Shown here piece by piece: positions 1-5,850 of a DNA stretch of 5,850 nt. Numbering within the stretch: the first letter of the stretch is position 1; every line of letters begins with the position of its first letter. The translations under genes and the position numbers were made by a program. Source of the DNA: an uncultured bacterium (GTDB lineage Bacteria > Planctomycetota > UBA1135 > GCA-002686595); the NCBI GenBank assembly GCA_913058555.1, contig CAJXRJ010000491.1, forward strand, positions 1 through 5,850, read 5' to 3'. Under the pieces are notes generated by a model, which saw only the letters and a list, made by a program, of their open reading frames with translations, did not search any database and was not told the DNA's origin.

Positions 1-99
1 CAGATGGACGACATTCTGAATAGCCGACTTGTTCAACGGCCTGCTAGGCCCGACTCCGCTGCCTGACGGGCAGTCAGCCCAGCATTGGCTGGTGTGCGG
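1..99. other. Contig edge and upstream spacer, no confident gene
   Basis: No complete gene is visible here. Frame 1 on the plus strand is open from base 1 to a TGA at 64-66 and could be the last 21 codons of an upstream gene, but its third codon positions are only moderately GC-rich and the other two frames close within 23 bases, so this is not decisive. A short hairpin (CTGCC at 59-63, GGCAG at 69-73, five-base loop) overlaps that stop and is followed by no T-run. It may be a weak terminator or chance in GC-rich DNA. Confidence 0.35.
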
Positions 100-105
100 T
101 ATCCT
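100..105 (+). promoter_or_regulatory. Putative -10 element of paralogue A
   Basis: TATCCT, preceded by GCGG, matches the TAnnnT core of a housekeeping-sigma -10 box. It would place transcription start near base 112, giving a C-rich leader of about 35 bases before the ATG at 147. No good -35 hexamer lies at 16-18 bases spacing. The call rests on the -10 core and on the same hexamer recurring before lepB. No Shine-Dalgarno sequence stands next to the ATG; the GGAGG at 106-110 is too far upstream to act as one. Confidence 0.4.
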
Positions 106-146
106 GGAGGTTCCTCGCTCCACGGACCCAACGCCCCCATTGCCCG

Positions 147-1643
147 ATGCTTCAGGCTGTTTCCGTCGCTCTCCTCGCCATGCTCGCCGCCCCCGCTCCC
201 CCCGCGGAGCCTACGGCGACGCCGCCGATCTCGATATCCCAGCGCGGCAGCTACGACGACCAGAAAGCGGGTGCATCGATGGTGCACCGTGAGGGGCTCG
301 AGGAACTCGCCAATTGGTGCCAGAAGAACAAGGCATTCCTGCAGCGCGACGATGTCTACAAGACGATCATCGAGATCGTTCCCGACCACGCCAACGCGCG
401 GAAGTTCCTGAAGTACAGCTTCGACAAGAAGGCCAAGGCCTGGGTCCGCAAACGGCCCTACCGGGCCCCTAAGTCCGGCAAAGAGGACGTCGTCGCAGAG
501 TACGAGACACGCCTCGCCGCCCTCGACGACGCCCTCGTGAAGGCGACCCTCGACCTGATCAAGAAGTTCGAGGACAAGCTCGGCCCGGCCAAGCGGGGCG
601 CTGAGCTACGTGAGCTCCTCAAGGCAGCCCCGAACAACGCGCGCATCCGCGAGCTCCTGGGCTACGTCGCCGTCGAAGACGGAAAAGGCAAGCTGCGCTG
701 GACGACGAGGGTCATCGTCGAGACGGAAGAGCGCAGGGCCGCGACAGCGAAGGCCCTTACCAAAGTCCAAGAGAGCGTTCCCGATCCCAAGGCTGGTGAA
801 GCCTTGAAGGCCGAGAAGGACCTCGACATCGACTGGGCGGGGGTGCGCGGGACGGAGCGTGTGCGCGTGCTCGCCAACACCAACGTGGATGAAGCCGACG
901 CCGTGGCGAAGATGTCCCATGCGTCCTGGTCGTTCCTCCCCGGATTGGTGGGCGGAAAAAGCCGTACGCCGAAGGGGTTCACGATCTACCTCATCGAGGG
1001 CGAGACCGATCGCTCGACCTTCATCGACACCTACCCCGGGTACAGCGACGCGGACCGAGAGATGAACCGCCGCCTCGAGAGCGCTTGGATCCCCAACACC
1101 CGGGGCATCGCTTGCTGGTCGGGCAACGTCAAAACCCGAATCGACCACGCCTGCAAACAAACCACGCTCTTCTTCCTCAATGCGAACTTCGGAATCACCA
1201 CCAAACGAGGGTGGCTCGTGGAGGGCATTGGGCTTTACGTCAACCAGATGGTGCTGGGCACGCGGCTCTGCCGCCATGTGACGAAGTCGGAGTACGTCGA
1301 CCAGACCGAACCCCGCTACGACTTCGACCTCCAGGACGCCGATGCCGACTGGATGACCATCGCCGGGGACTACCTGGACGACGTCAAGCCCACGCGCCTG
1401 GCGGGCACCTTGGGGCGCAATACAAGCGAGATGTCCCCCGAGGACGTGGTCCTTGCGTACGCGTTGGTGGCCTACATCTGCGAGGGACATGGCCCGAAGG
1501 CCATGGAGACGATCCTCCGGCGCGTCGGGCGCGGGGACGCTTCGTCCGTCGTCGCCTTGGAAGAACTCCTGAAGATGACGCTCCCGGAGATCCAAACGAG
1601 CCTCAATGACTGGCTCGACGAGGTCGGTGGGCACGATTTTTGA
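147..1643 (+). CDS. Exported protein A, degenerate peptidase-MA-like (gluzincin) region, tandem paralogue
   Basis: I do not recognise a named family for this 498-residue protein. Residues 1-20 are hydrophobic and Ala-rich with an APAPPA end, like a signal peptide, although the n-region lacks a positive charge. Residues 45-230 are charged and mostly helical, with two related units (80-99 and 163-185) of the form NAR...L.Y...W separated by a basic KRPYRAPK stretch. Residues 235-498 resemble the layout of exported gluzincin-like proteins: a strand-rich part, then a WLVEG motif (Glu359) of the kind that supplies the third zinc ligand. At the expected HExxH position there is only HACKQ (334-338), so catalytic Glu and second His are missing. 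The sensible inference is a non-enzymatic or repurposed periplasmic or surface protein. The ATG at 147 is chosen because the hydrophobic leader begins there and because gene B starts at the homologous codon. Real coding is well supported by the paralogue; function is unknown. Confidence 0.9.
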   Translation: MLQAVSVALLAMLAAPAPPAEPTATPPISISQRGSYDDQKAGASMVHREGLEELANWCQKNKAFLQRDDVYKTIIEIVPDHANARKFLKYSFDKKAKAWVRKRPYRAPKSGKEDVVAEYETRLAALDDALVKATLDLIKKFEDKLGPAKRGAELRELLKAAPNNARIRELLGYVAVEDGKGKLRWTTRVIVETEERRAATAKALTKVQESVPDPKAGEALKAEKDLDIDWAGVRGTERVRVLANTNVDEADAVAKMSHASWSFLPGLVGGKSRTPKGFTIYLIEGETDRSTFIDTYPGYSDADREMNRRLESAWIPNTRGIACWSGNVKTRIDHACKQTTLFFLNANFGITTKRGWLVEGIGLYVNQMVLGTRLCRHVTKSEYVDQTEPRYDFDLQDADADWMTIAGDYLDDVKPTRLAGTLGRNTSEMSPEDVVLAYALVAYICEGHGPKAMETILRRVGRGDASSVVALEELLKMTLPEIQTSLNDWLDEVGGHDF

Positions 1644-1655
1644 TCCCTTGGGAAG

Positions 1656-1673
1656 AGCCTCCTCGGGGGGGCT
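1656..1673 (+). terminator. Possible GC hairpin after paralogue A
   Basis: AGCCTCC (1656-1662) can pair with GGGGGCT (1667-1673) across a TCGG loop, giving seven pairs with one G-U. It begins 12 bases after the stop of gene A. No T-run follows, so it is at most a weak or factor-assisted terminator, and it may instead be a chance structure or a 3' end stabiliser. Confidence 0.3.
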
Positions 1674-1705
1674 AACCAGCCGGGGCGGTATCAGCGGCCC
1701 TGGGT

Positions 1706-1711
1706 TACCCT
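1706..1711 (+). promoter_or_regulatory. Putative -10 element of paralogue B
   Basis: TACCCT fits TAnnnT and lies at nearly the same distance from its ATG (34 bases between) as the TATCCT of gene A (41 bases between). It would give a C-rich leader of about 28 bases. A second candidate, TATCAG at 1689-1694, lies just upstream. No clear -35 box is present. The alternative is that B is read through from A across the 102-base spacer. Confidence 0.28.
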
Positions 1712-1745
1712 CCAGGGGCCTTTCGCCCAGCACCCCCTCCGCCCG

Positions 1746-3287
1746 ATGATCCAGGCCGTCACCTCCGTACTCCTCACACTTGCCGCGGGGCCCGGCGTGC
1801 AGGCTCCGGTCACCGGGGAGCTGGGAACGGAAACACCGAGCCCATGGGCCGCGCAGTCCGCGGCATCTGCGCGACCCCTCGTTCAGGGTGGCGCTTACGC
1901 GAAAGGGAAGGCTGCCGCTGCGAAGGTGCATTTGAAAGGCCTCGAGGACTTGGCTTCGTGGTGCCAGAAGAACAAGGCGTTCCTACAGCGGGACGAGACC
2001 TACAAGACGATTCTCGGGCTGGACCCCGAGCACGCCACGGCCCGCAAGTTCCTGAAGTACAGCTACGACAGGAAAGCGAAGAAGTGGATTCGCAAGCGCC
2101 CCTACCGCGCGCCCAAACCGGGCAAGCCTGAGATCGTCGAAGGCTACGGGACCCAGCTGGCCGCCCTCGACGACGCGCTGGTGGAGACAACGGTCGACCT
2201 CATCGAGAAATTCGCAGAGGAGCTGGGCCCCATCAAACGCAGCGCCGAGCTCCGCGACCTCATGAAGGCCGCCCCGAACAACGCGCGCATCCGCGGGCTG
2301 CTCGGGTACATCGCAGTGGATGGCGGCAAGGGCAAGGTGCGCTGGACGACGGAGGTGGCCCTCGAAACAGAGAAGCGCCGCGCGGGAATCGCGAAGAACC
2401 TTGCCAAGTTCCAGGACAGCGTCCCGGAGATCGGGGACACGAAGCTCCGGAAGGTCGAGGAAGAACTCGACATCGAGTGGATGGCGGTGCGTCGAACGAA
2501 GCGCGTGCGTGTCCTTGCCAACACCGACGAGGAAGAGGCCGATGCAGTCGTCGAGATGGCCCACACCGCTTGGTCTTTCCTGCCTAGTCTCGTCGGAGGC
2601 AAGCTGCGTCCGACGCGCGGTTTCACGCTCCTCCTCATTGACGGCCGAAGCGACCGCGAGGTTTTCATCGATACCTACCCCGGGTTTTCCGACGCCCAGC
2701 GAGAGCGTTTCTACCGCCTGGGCAGCACCTGGACGCCGGACTCTGCCAGCTGCGCCTGCTGGGCAAGGAATGCGGAGGCCCGCATCGACCAAGCCTGCAA
2801 GCAGACCACGGTCCACTACCTCAACAAGGCCTTTGGCATCACGACGAAGCGCGGCTGGCTGGTGGAGGGCATCGGGCTCTACGTGAACCAGATGGTGCTG
2901 GGCACGCGGTACTCCCGCCACGTCACGGTGTCGGAGTACGTCGACCAGACCGAGCCCCGATACGACTTCGACCTGCAGGACCCCTACGCGGACTGGATGC
3001 TGATCGCCGGGGACTACCTAGACGACGTGAAGCCCACGCGCCTGGCGGCGACCCTCGGCCGCAACACCAGCGAGATGACCCCAGAGGACGTGGTGCTGGC
3101 CTACGCCCTGGTGGCCTACCTGTGCGAGGGCTTCGGCCCAGAGACCATCGAAACGGTGCTCGCCCGCGTGGGCAAGGGGGAGGCCTCGTCCGTGGTGGCC
3201 CTCGAGGAGCTTCTCAAGCTCCCGCTGCCCGAAATCCAACAGGGCCTGAACGACTGGCTCGACGAGGTAGGCGGGCACGACTACTGA
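1746..3287 (+). CDS. Exported protein B, degenerate peptidase-MA-like (gluzincin) region, tandem paralogue
   Basis: This 513-residue protein is the paralogue of the gene before it and has the same plan: a hydrophobic leader (about residues 1-20, ending VQA), a low-complexity Ala/Pro/Gly linker longer than in A, a helical region with paired NAR/TAR...L.Y...W units (95-114 and 178-200), and a C-terminal region with WLVEG (Glu374). At the HExxH position it has QACKQ (349-353), so even the first His kept in A is absent here; a zinc-protease activity is very unlikely. Four cysteines are shared with A (73, 338, 351 and 460 here), which fits disulfides in an exported protein. The last 168 residues differ from A at about 28 positions by hand count, far fewer than the linker and middle. 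The start is fixed by homology to A and by the leader peptide; no Shine-Dalgarno sequence is seen. It ends 70 bases before lepB. Function unknown; both copies look intact and under selection. Confidence 0.9.
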   Translation: MIQAVTSVLLTLAAGPGVQAPVTGELGTETPSPWAAQSAASARPLVQGGAYAKGKAAAAKVHLKGLEDLASWCQKNKAFLQRDETYKTILGLDPEHATARKFLKYSYDRKAKKWIRKRPYRAPKPGKPEIVEGYGTQLAALDDALVETTVDLIEKFAEELGPIKRSAELRDLMKAAPNNARIRGLLGYIAVDGGKGKVRWTTEVALETEKRRAGIAKNLAKFQDSVPEIGDTKLRKVEEELDIEWMAVRRTKRVRVLANTDEEEADAVVEMAHTAWSFLPSLVGGKLRPTRGFTLLLIDGRSDREVFIDTYPGFSDAQRERFYRLGSTWTPDSASCACWARNAEARIDQACKQTTVHYLNKAFGITTKRGWLVEGIGLYVNQMVLGTRYSRHVTVSEYVDQTEPRYDFDLQDPYADWMLIAGDYLDDVKPTRLAATLGRNTSEMTPEDVVLAYALVAYLCEGFGPETIETVLARVGKGEASSVVALEELLKLPLPEIQQGLNDWLDEVGGHDY

Positions 3288-3345
3288 TCGTTCGGATTGG
3301 GTGCAACAATCACGTTCGCGGGGTCCAACGGGGGGCCCTCGCCGC

Positions 3346-3351
3346 TATCCT
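3346..3351 (+). promoter_or_regulatory. Putative -10 element of lepB giving a leaderless transcript
   Basis: TATCCT is identical to the element before gene A. If its last base is taken as -7, the transcription start falls on base 3358, which is the G of the in-frame GTG chosen as the lepB start. The hexamer lies inside the region that a longer lepB reading would have to translate. No convincing -35 box is seen. Confidence 0.42.
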
Positions 3352-3357
3352 TCGTGC

Positions 3358-4959
3358 GTGACGAATTCTGACCAGGTAGACGGCGGGGCCTTCGTATCCA
3401 CGGCCCCAGAGACGACCGCGATTCGGGCCCTGGGCAAGACGGGGACCGGGGGCGGCGGCAAGAAGAGCGGAAAGTCGAGCGAGCGGCCTCGCCCGTGGCG
3501 CGACAACATCGAGGCCATCACGATCTCGATCGTGACGATCGTGCTCTTCAAGTACTTCGTCCTTGAGGCCTACAAGATCCCGACCGGGTCCATGCAGCCC
3601 ACGCTCATGGGCAACCCTGAGACTGGCATCTTCGACCGGGTCATCGTCGACAAACTGAGCTACCACTTCCGGGATCCGGAGCGCTTTGAGATCGCGGTCT
3701 TCAAGTACCCGCTGGACAGCTCAAAGAACTTCATCAAGCGCATCGTCGGCATGCCCGGCGAGCACCTGCGCATCGAGAACGGGGACCTCTTCGTCAAGAA
3801 GGACGGCGAAGACGAGGAACACGTGCTCCGCCGCTCGCGCGCGATCCAGGATGCCCAGCTCAAGCTCCTCGAAACCGCCAACGAGTGGAGCGCCGATGGC
3901 GCCGCGCGCAAGGACTGGACGATCGAGAACCGCAAGACCAGCGACCGCGTCCTCGCGCCGTGCGGGTCCAGGACCGGTTCGATCACATTCCCGCGCACGA
4001 AGACCGTCCGCGACGGCTACCTCGACGGCTATCCCCTCAGCATCAAGTCGAAGATCTCCGAGCGCGAGAAGAACTCCGGCATGTACGGCGTGTCCGACCT
4101 CCGCATGGCGGCGGACGTCGAGGTCGACGCGAGCAATCGCCAGGTCCAGTTCACGATCCAAGAGGGCGATCGGCGCTTCCGATTCGTCCTGCCCGGCCCT
4201 GCCGCGCCCGCGGATGAAACCGCGCGCATTGAAGCCGTGGGCCTCGACCCCGCCCTGGGCCCGAATAGCACCTACGCAGCCCCCGCATCTCCGGTACGCC
4301 TCAAAGCGGGTACGGAAGTGTCGGTGGAGGTCCAGAACCTCAACGACCTGCTGACCTTCCGGGTCGACGGAGCGGACATCTGCACGCTTGAGATCCCCAA
4401 AGCGCCGAAGGGCGCCGAAGGGCGTGTGCGCATCGATGTGGACAGCGGCGAGGCGGCCTTCGACGACCTGAAGGTCTGGCGCGACATCTTCTACACGGCG
4501 ACGCCGGGGCGCCAGAAAGTGACTTCCTGGTACATCCCGGAGGGCGAGTACCTCGTCCTGGGGGACAACAGCCAGGACTCTTCCGATGGCCGCGACTGGA
4601 GCTTTGAACAGTTCCAGATCAAAGGCGACGACGGTGAAACGCGGATCGTGCGGGGCAACTCGCGCAAGGGGAGCATGGACAGGCTGAGCCTGGAGAACAA
4701 CCCGATCTTCGTCTCCAAGTCGGGCGAGTTCGTCTCCTCGGCCGCCTTCGAACGGGCCCCGAACACCGTCGACAAAATCTTCCTGCGCGACGAACTGGGC
4801 GAGCGCTACGAGTTTTCACCCGGGGACGTCATCGCCCTTGGCAGCACGACCGACGGGGCATCCCTCGTGTCCCGCGATCTGATCCGCGGACGCGCGGTGC
4901 TCGTCGTTTGGCCCCTGGCCTTCTGGCACGACGTCTACCGCCTGAAGTGGGTGCGCTGA
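3358..4959 (+). CDS. lepB: Type I signal peptidase with large periplasmic insert
   Basis: Membrane serine protease (S26) that removes signal peptides from exported proteins on the outer face of the inner membrane. Numbering from this GTG gives 533 residues. A Gly/Lys-rich cytosolic tail (about 1-50) precedes one membrane helix (54-71). Box B is IPTGSMQPTL with nucleophile Ser78; box D is FIKRIVGMPGE with general base Lys127; box E is GDNSQDSSDGR at 402-412, keeping the Ser, Asp and Arg of the usual GDNxxxSxDSR but with Gly in place of the second Ser. The protein ends in RGRAVLVVWPL, as is typical. Family members are usually about 180-330 residues; here about 260 residues of strand-rich sequence, ending FDDLKVWRDIFYT, sit between boxes D and E, and about 90 more follow box E. 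The insert reads like a concanavalin/LamG-type fold (inference). An in-frame GTG at 3301 would add 19 Arg/Pro-rich residues, but these overlap the promoter-like TATCCT, so 3358 is preferred. Its stop overlaps the lptB start. Confidence 0.93.
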   Translation: MTNSDQVDGGAFVSTAPETTAIRALGKTGTGGGGKKSGKSSERPRPWRDNIEAITISIVTIVLFKYFVLEAYKIPTGSMQPTLMGNPETGIFDRVIVDKLSYHFRDPERFEIAVFKYPLDSSKNFIKRIVGMPGEHLRIENGDLFVKKDGEDEEHVLRRSRAIQDAQLKLLETANEWSADGAARKDWTIENRKTSDRVLAPCGSRTGSITFPRTKTVRDGYLDGYPLSIKSKISEREKNSGMYGVSDLRMAADVEVDASNRQVQFTIQEGDRRFRFVLPGPAAPADETARIEAVGLDPALGPNSTYAAPASPVRLKAGTEVSVEVQNLNDLLTFRVDGADICTLEIPKAPKGAEGRVRIDVDSGEAAFDDLKVWRDIFYTATPGRQKVTSWYIPEGEYLVLGDNSQDSSDGRDWSFEQFQIKGDDGETRIVRGNSRKGSMDRLSLENNPIFVSKSGEFVSSAAFERAPNTVDKIFLRDELGERYEFSPGDVIALGSTTDGASLVSRDLIRGRAVLVVWPLAFWHDVYRLKWVR

Positions 4960-5750
4960 TGAACTCCCTCAACAATGACCACCCGCCCCTCGTCGTCGAT
5001 GGGCTCGTCAAGGCCTACAAGGGTCGTCGCGTAGTCGACGGGGTCTACTTCCACGTGGAGCCCGGCGAAATCGTCGGCCTCCTGGGCCCGAACGGCGCCG
5101 GCAAGACCACCAGCTTCCGCATGACCGTGGGCGTCGTGACGCCCGACGAAGGCGTCGTGAAGCTCGGGGGCCGGGACTGCACGAAGCTCCCCATGTACAA
5201 GCGAGCCCGGCTCGGCATGGGCTATCTGCCCCAGGAGTCCTCCGTCTTCCGTCAAATGACGGTCAAGGACAACGTGCTGGCCGTGCTCGAAGCCCTGTCC
5301 TTGGGCCGCAAGGAGCGCCACGTCGAGGCCGACCGCTTGCTGTCGGAGCTCGAGCTCCTCCACCTCGCGGACAGCCGCGCGGACACCCTCTCCGGCGGCG
5401 AGCGCCGGCGCCTGGAGCTGGCCCGATCCCTGGCCACGCGCCCCTCGATCCTGCTCCTCGACGAGCCCTTCGCCGGCGTGGACCCAATCAACGTCGAGGA
5501 GATCCAGACCCTGATCCAGCAGCTCCGGGAGCAGGGCATTGGGATTTTGATCACCGACCACAACGTGCGGGAGACCCTCCAGAGCACGGACCGGGCCTAC
5601 ATCATCCACCAGGGGCAGATCCTGCGGGAGGGCACCGCCGACGAGCTGATCGCCGACCCCCGGGTGCGTGAGGTCTACCTGGGCCGCAACTTCGAGGTCC
5701 CCGCGGCCCGCGGCGTTTCGGCCGAGGAAGAGCGCGAGCTCATCGAGTAG
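4959..5750 (+). CDS. lptB: LPS export ABC transporter ATP-binding protein
   Basis: Cytoplasmic ATPase that, as a dimer with the LptF/LptG membrane pair, drives LPS extraction from the inner membrane and its transfer along the Lpt bridge to the outer membrane. The 263 residues hold all ABC motifs in order: Walker A GPNGAGKTT (43-51), Q-loop Gln92 in YLPQESSVFRQMTV, which is characteristic of LptB, signature LSGGE (144-148), Walker B ILLLDEP (164-170) with catalytic Glu169, D-loop GVDP and switch His201 in ITDHN. The ending VREVYLG is also family-like. The length is slightly above the usual 240 or so because of a short acidic C-terminal tail. The ATG at 4959 shares its A with the lepB TGA (TGATG), which argues for coupled translation; an earlier in-frame start at 4908 would add 17 residues lying inside lepB and is rejected. 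lptA, lptC or rpoN partners are not in view because the contig ends here. Other ABC families are unlikely. Confidence 0.95.
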   Translation: MNSLNNDHPPLVVDGLVKAYKGRRVVDGVYFHVEPGEIVGLLGPNGAGKTTSFRMTVGVVTPDEGVVKLGGRDCTKLPMYKRARLGMGYLPQESSVFRQMTVKDNVLAVLEALSLGRKERHVEADRLLSELELLHLADSRADTLSGGERRRLELARSLATRPSILLLDEPFAGVDPINVEEIQTLIQQLREQGIGILITDHNVRETLQSTDRAYIIHQGQILREGTADELIADPRVREVYLGRNFEVPAARGVSAEEERELIE

Positions 5751-5766
5751 GGACGCTCTGCCCCAT

Positions 5767-5787
5767 GGGGATCCCCTTTGGGACCCC
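5767..5787 (+). terminator. Candidate terminator hairpin after lptB
   Basis: GGGG (5767-5770) and TCCC (5772-5775) pair with CCCC (5784-5787) and GGGA (5780-5783), leaving a bulged A and a CTTT loop. It begins 16 bases after the lptB stop. Only TT follows, so termination strength is uncertain. The overlapping palindrome CCCCATGGGG at 5761-5770 offers an alternative fold. Confidence 0.4.
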
Positions 5788-5802
5788 TTGCCGGCACCGA
5801 TC

Positions 5803-5850
5803 CTGTCTCTTATACACATCTCCGAGCCCACGAGACTAGGCATGATCTCG
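5803..5850. other. Sequencing adapter contamination (Nextera transposase end, i7 index, P7 start)
   Basis: Bases 5803-5821 are the reverse complement of the 19-base Tn5 mosaic end (CTGTCTCTTATACACATCT). Bases 5822-5836 are the Nextera read-2 adapter arm (CCGAGCCCACGAGAC). Bases 5837-5844 (TAGGCATG) match the i7 index known as N706, and 5845-5850 (ATCTCG) begin the P7 flow-cell sequence. The order and spacing are exactly those of a library molecule read through into its adapter. This stretch is not genomic DNA and not a natural Tn5 insertion; genomic sequence ends at 5802. Confidence 0.98.

Larger units (their letters stand above)
142..3287 (+). repeat. Tandem gene duplication (units 142-1643 and 1741-3287)
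   Basis: The two units are direct repeats in the same orientation. Similarity starts at the shared GCCCGATG around each start codon and runs to the GGHD(F/Y) C-termini. The register shifts once, by 45 bases, because B has 15 extra residues in the linker after the signal peptide. Nucleotide identity is strongest in the 3' halves; one exact run of 24 bases occurs at 1242-1265 and 2886-2909. The N-terminal linker and the middle section have diverged most. Divergence spread across the genes suggests an old duplication kept by selection, not a recent assembly duplication. Confidence 0.9.

Noticed and set aside
1..66. C-terminal fragment of an upstream gene in frame 1
   Set aside because: Only 21 open codons with weak codon bias and no recognisable motif; too little to call as a gene.
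1644..1653. TCCCTTGGGA palindrome directly after the stop of gene A
   Set aside because: The two-base loop is too tight for an RNA hairpin, and short palindromes of this kind are expected in GC-rich DNA.
606..1931. Long open frame on the minus strand (441 codons) across gene A
   Set aside because: It mirrors the codon structure of the plus-strand gene in GC-rich DNA. The opposite strand has a paralogue-supported protein, and the antisense translation shows no domain or leader.
1983..2921. Minus-strand open frame (312 codons) across gene B
   Set aside because: Same antisense shadow, in the corresponding register of the duplicated gene; it overlaps a well-supported coding sequence over its full length.
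3301..3357. N-terminal extension of LepB from GTG 3301
   Set aside because: It would begin 14 bases after the stop of gene B, encode Arg/Pro/Gly-rich sequence unlike a signal peptidase N-terminus, and cover the TATCCT promoter-like element.
4908..4958. N-terminal extension of LptB inside lepB
   Set aside because: The 17 added residues (MAPGLLARRLPPEVGAL) are out-of-frame translation of the conserved LepB C-terminus and LptB proteins start close to the ATG at 4959.
5803..5821. Natural Tn5/IS50 end
   Set aside because: The mosaic end is the engineered hyperactive version and is joined directly to adapter, index and P7 bases, so it is library-derived.
4935..5843. Minus-strand frame (302 codons) opposite lptB
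   Set aside because: Its first residues come from the adapter tail and the rest is antisense to a clear LptB. It is an artefact.

Overview
This window is a 5.85 kb, high-GC, fully plus-strand stretch at the end of a short-read contig. It holds four genes in a row: two tandem paralogous exported proteins of unrecognised family, a very large type I signal peptidase (lepB), and the LPS-export ATPase lptB. LptB points to a diderm with an LPS-type outer membrane. The enlarged signal peptidase, the exported proteins with LGY...W repeats ahead of a peptidase-MA-like region, the C-rich leaders without Shine-Dalgarno sequences and the GC content suggest a planctomycete-like environmental bacterium. 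That assignment is an inference from gene style, not proven.

Layout. Positions 1-99 are the edge of the contig with no confident gene. A TATCCT-type -10 element (100-105) precedes paralogue A (147-1643). A short spacer with a GC hairpin and a TACCCT element leads to paralogue B (1746-3287). The two proteins align along their whole length, with about 28 differences in the last 168 residues by hand count, and the similarity begins just upstream of each ATG, so this is a tandem gene duplication. Both look like a secreted helical region followed by a gluzincin-like domain whose HExxH position has decayed.

A third TATCCT element (3346-3351) lies so close to the GTG at 3358 that lepB would be transcribed as a leaderless mRNA. 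LepB has the expected Ser/Lys dyad, but a roughly 260-residue beta-rich, lectin/LamG-like insert separates box D from box E, and a second insert follows box E. The lepB stop and the lptB start overlap as TGATG, so these two envelope genes are probably translationally coupled.

The last 48 bases (5803-5850) are not genomic. They are a Nextera transposase end, adapter, i7 index and start of P7. Real sequence stops at 5802, shortly after a candidate terminator for lptB. Any reverse-strand protein starting in that tail is an artefact.
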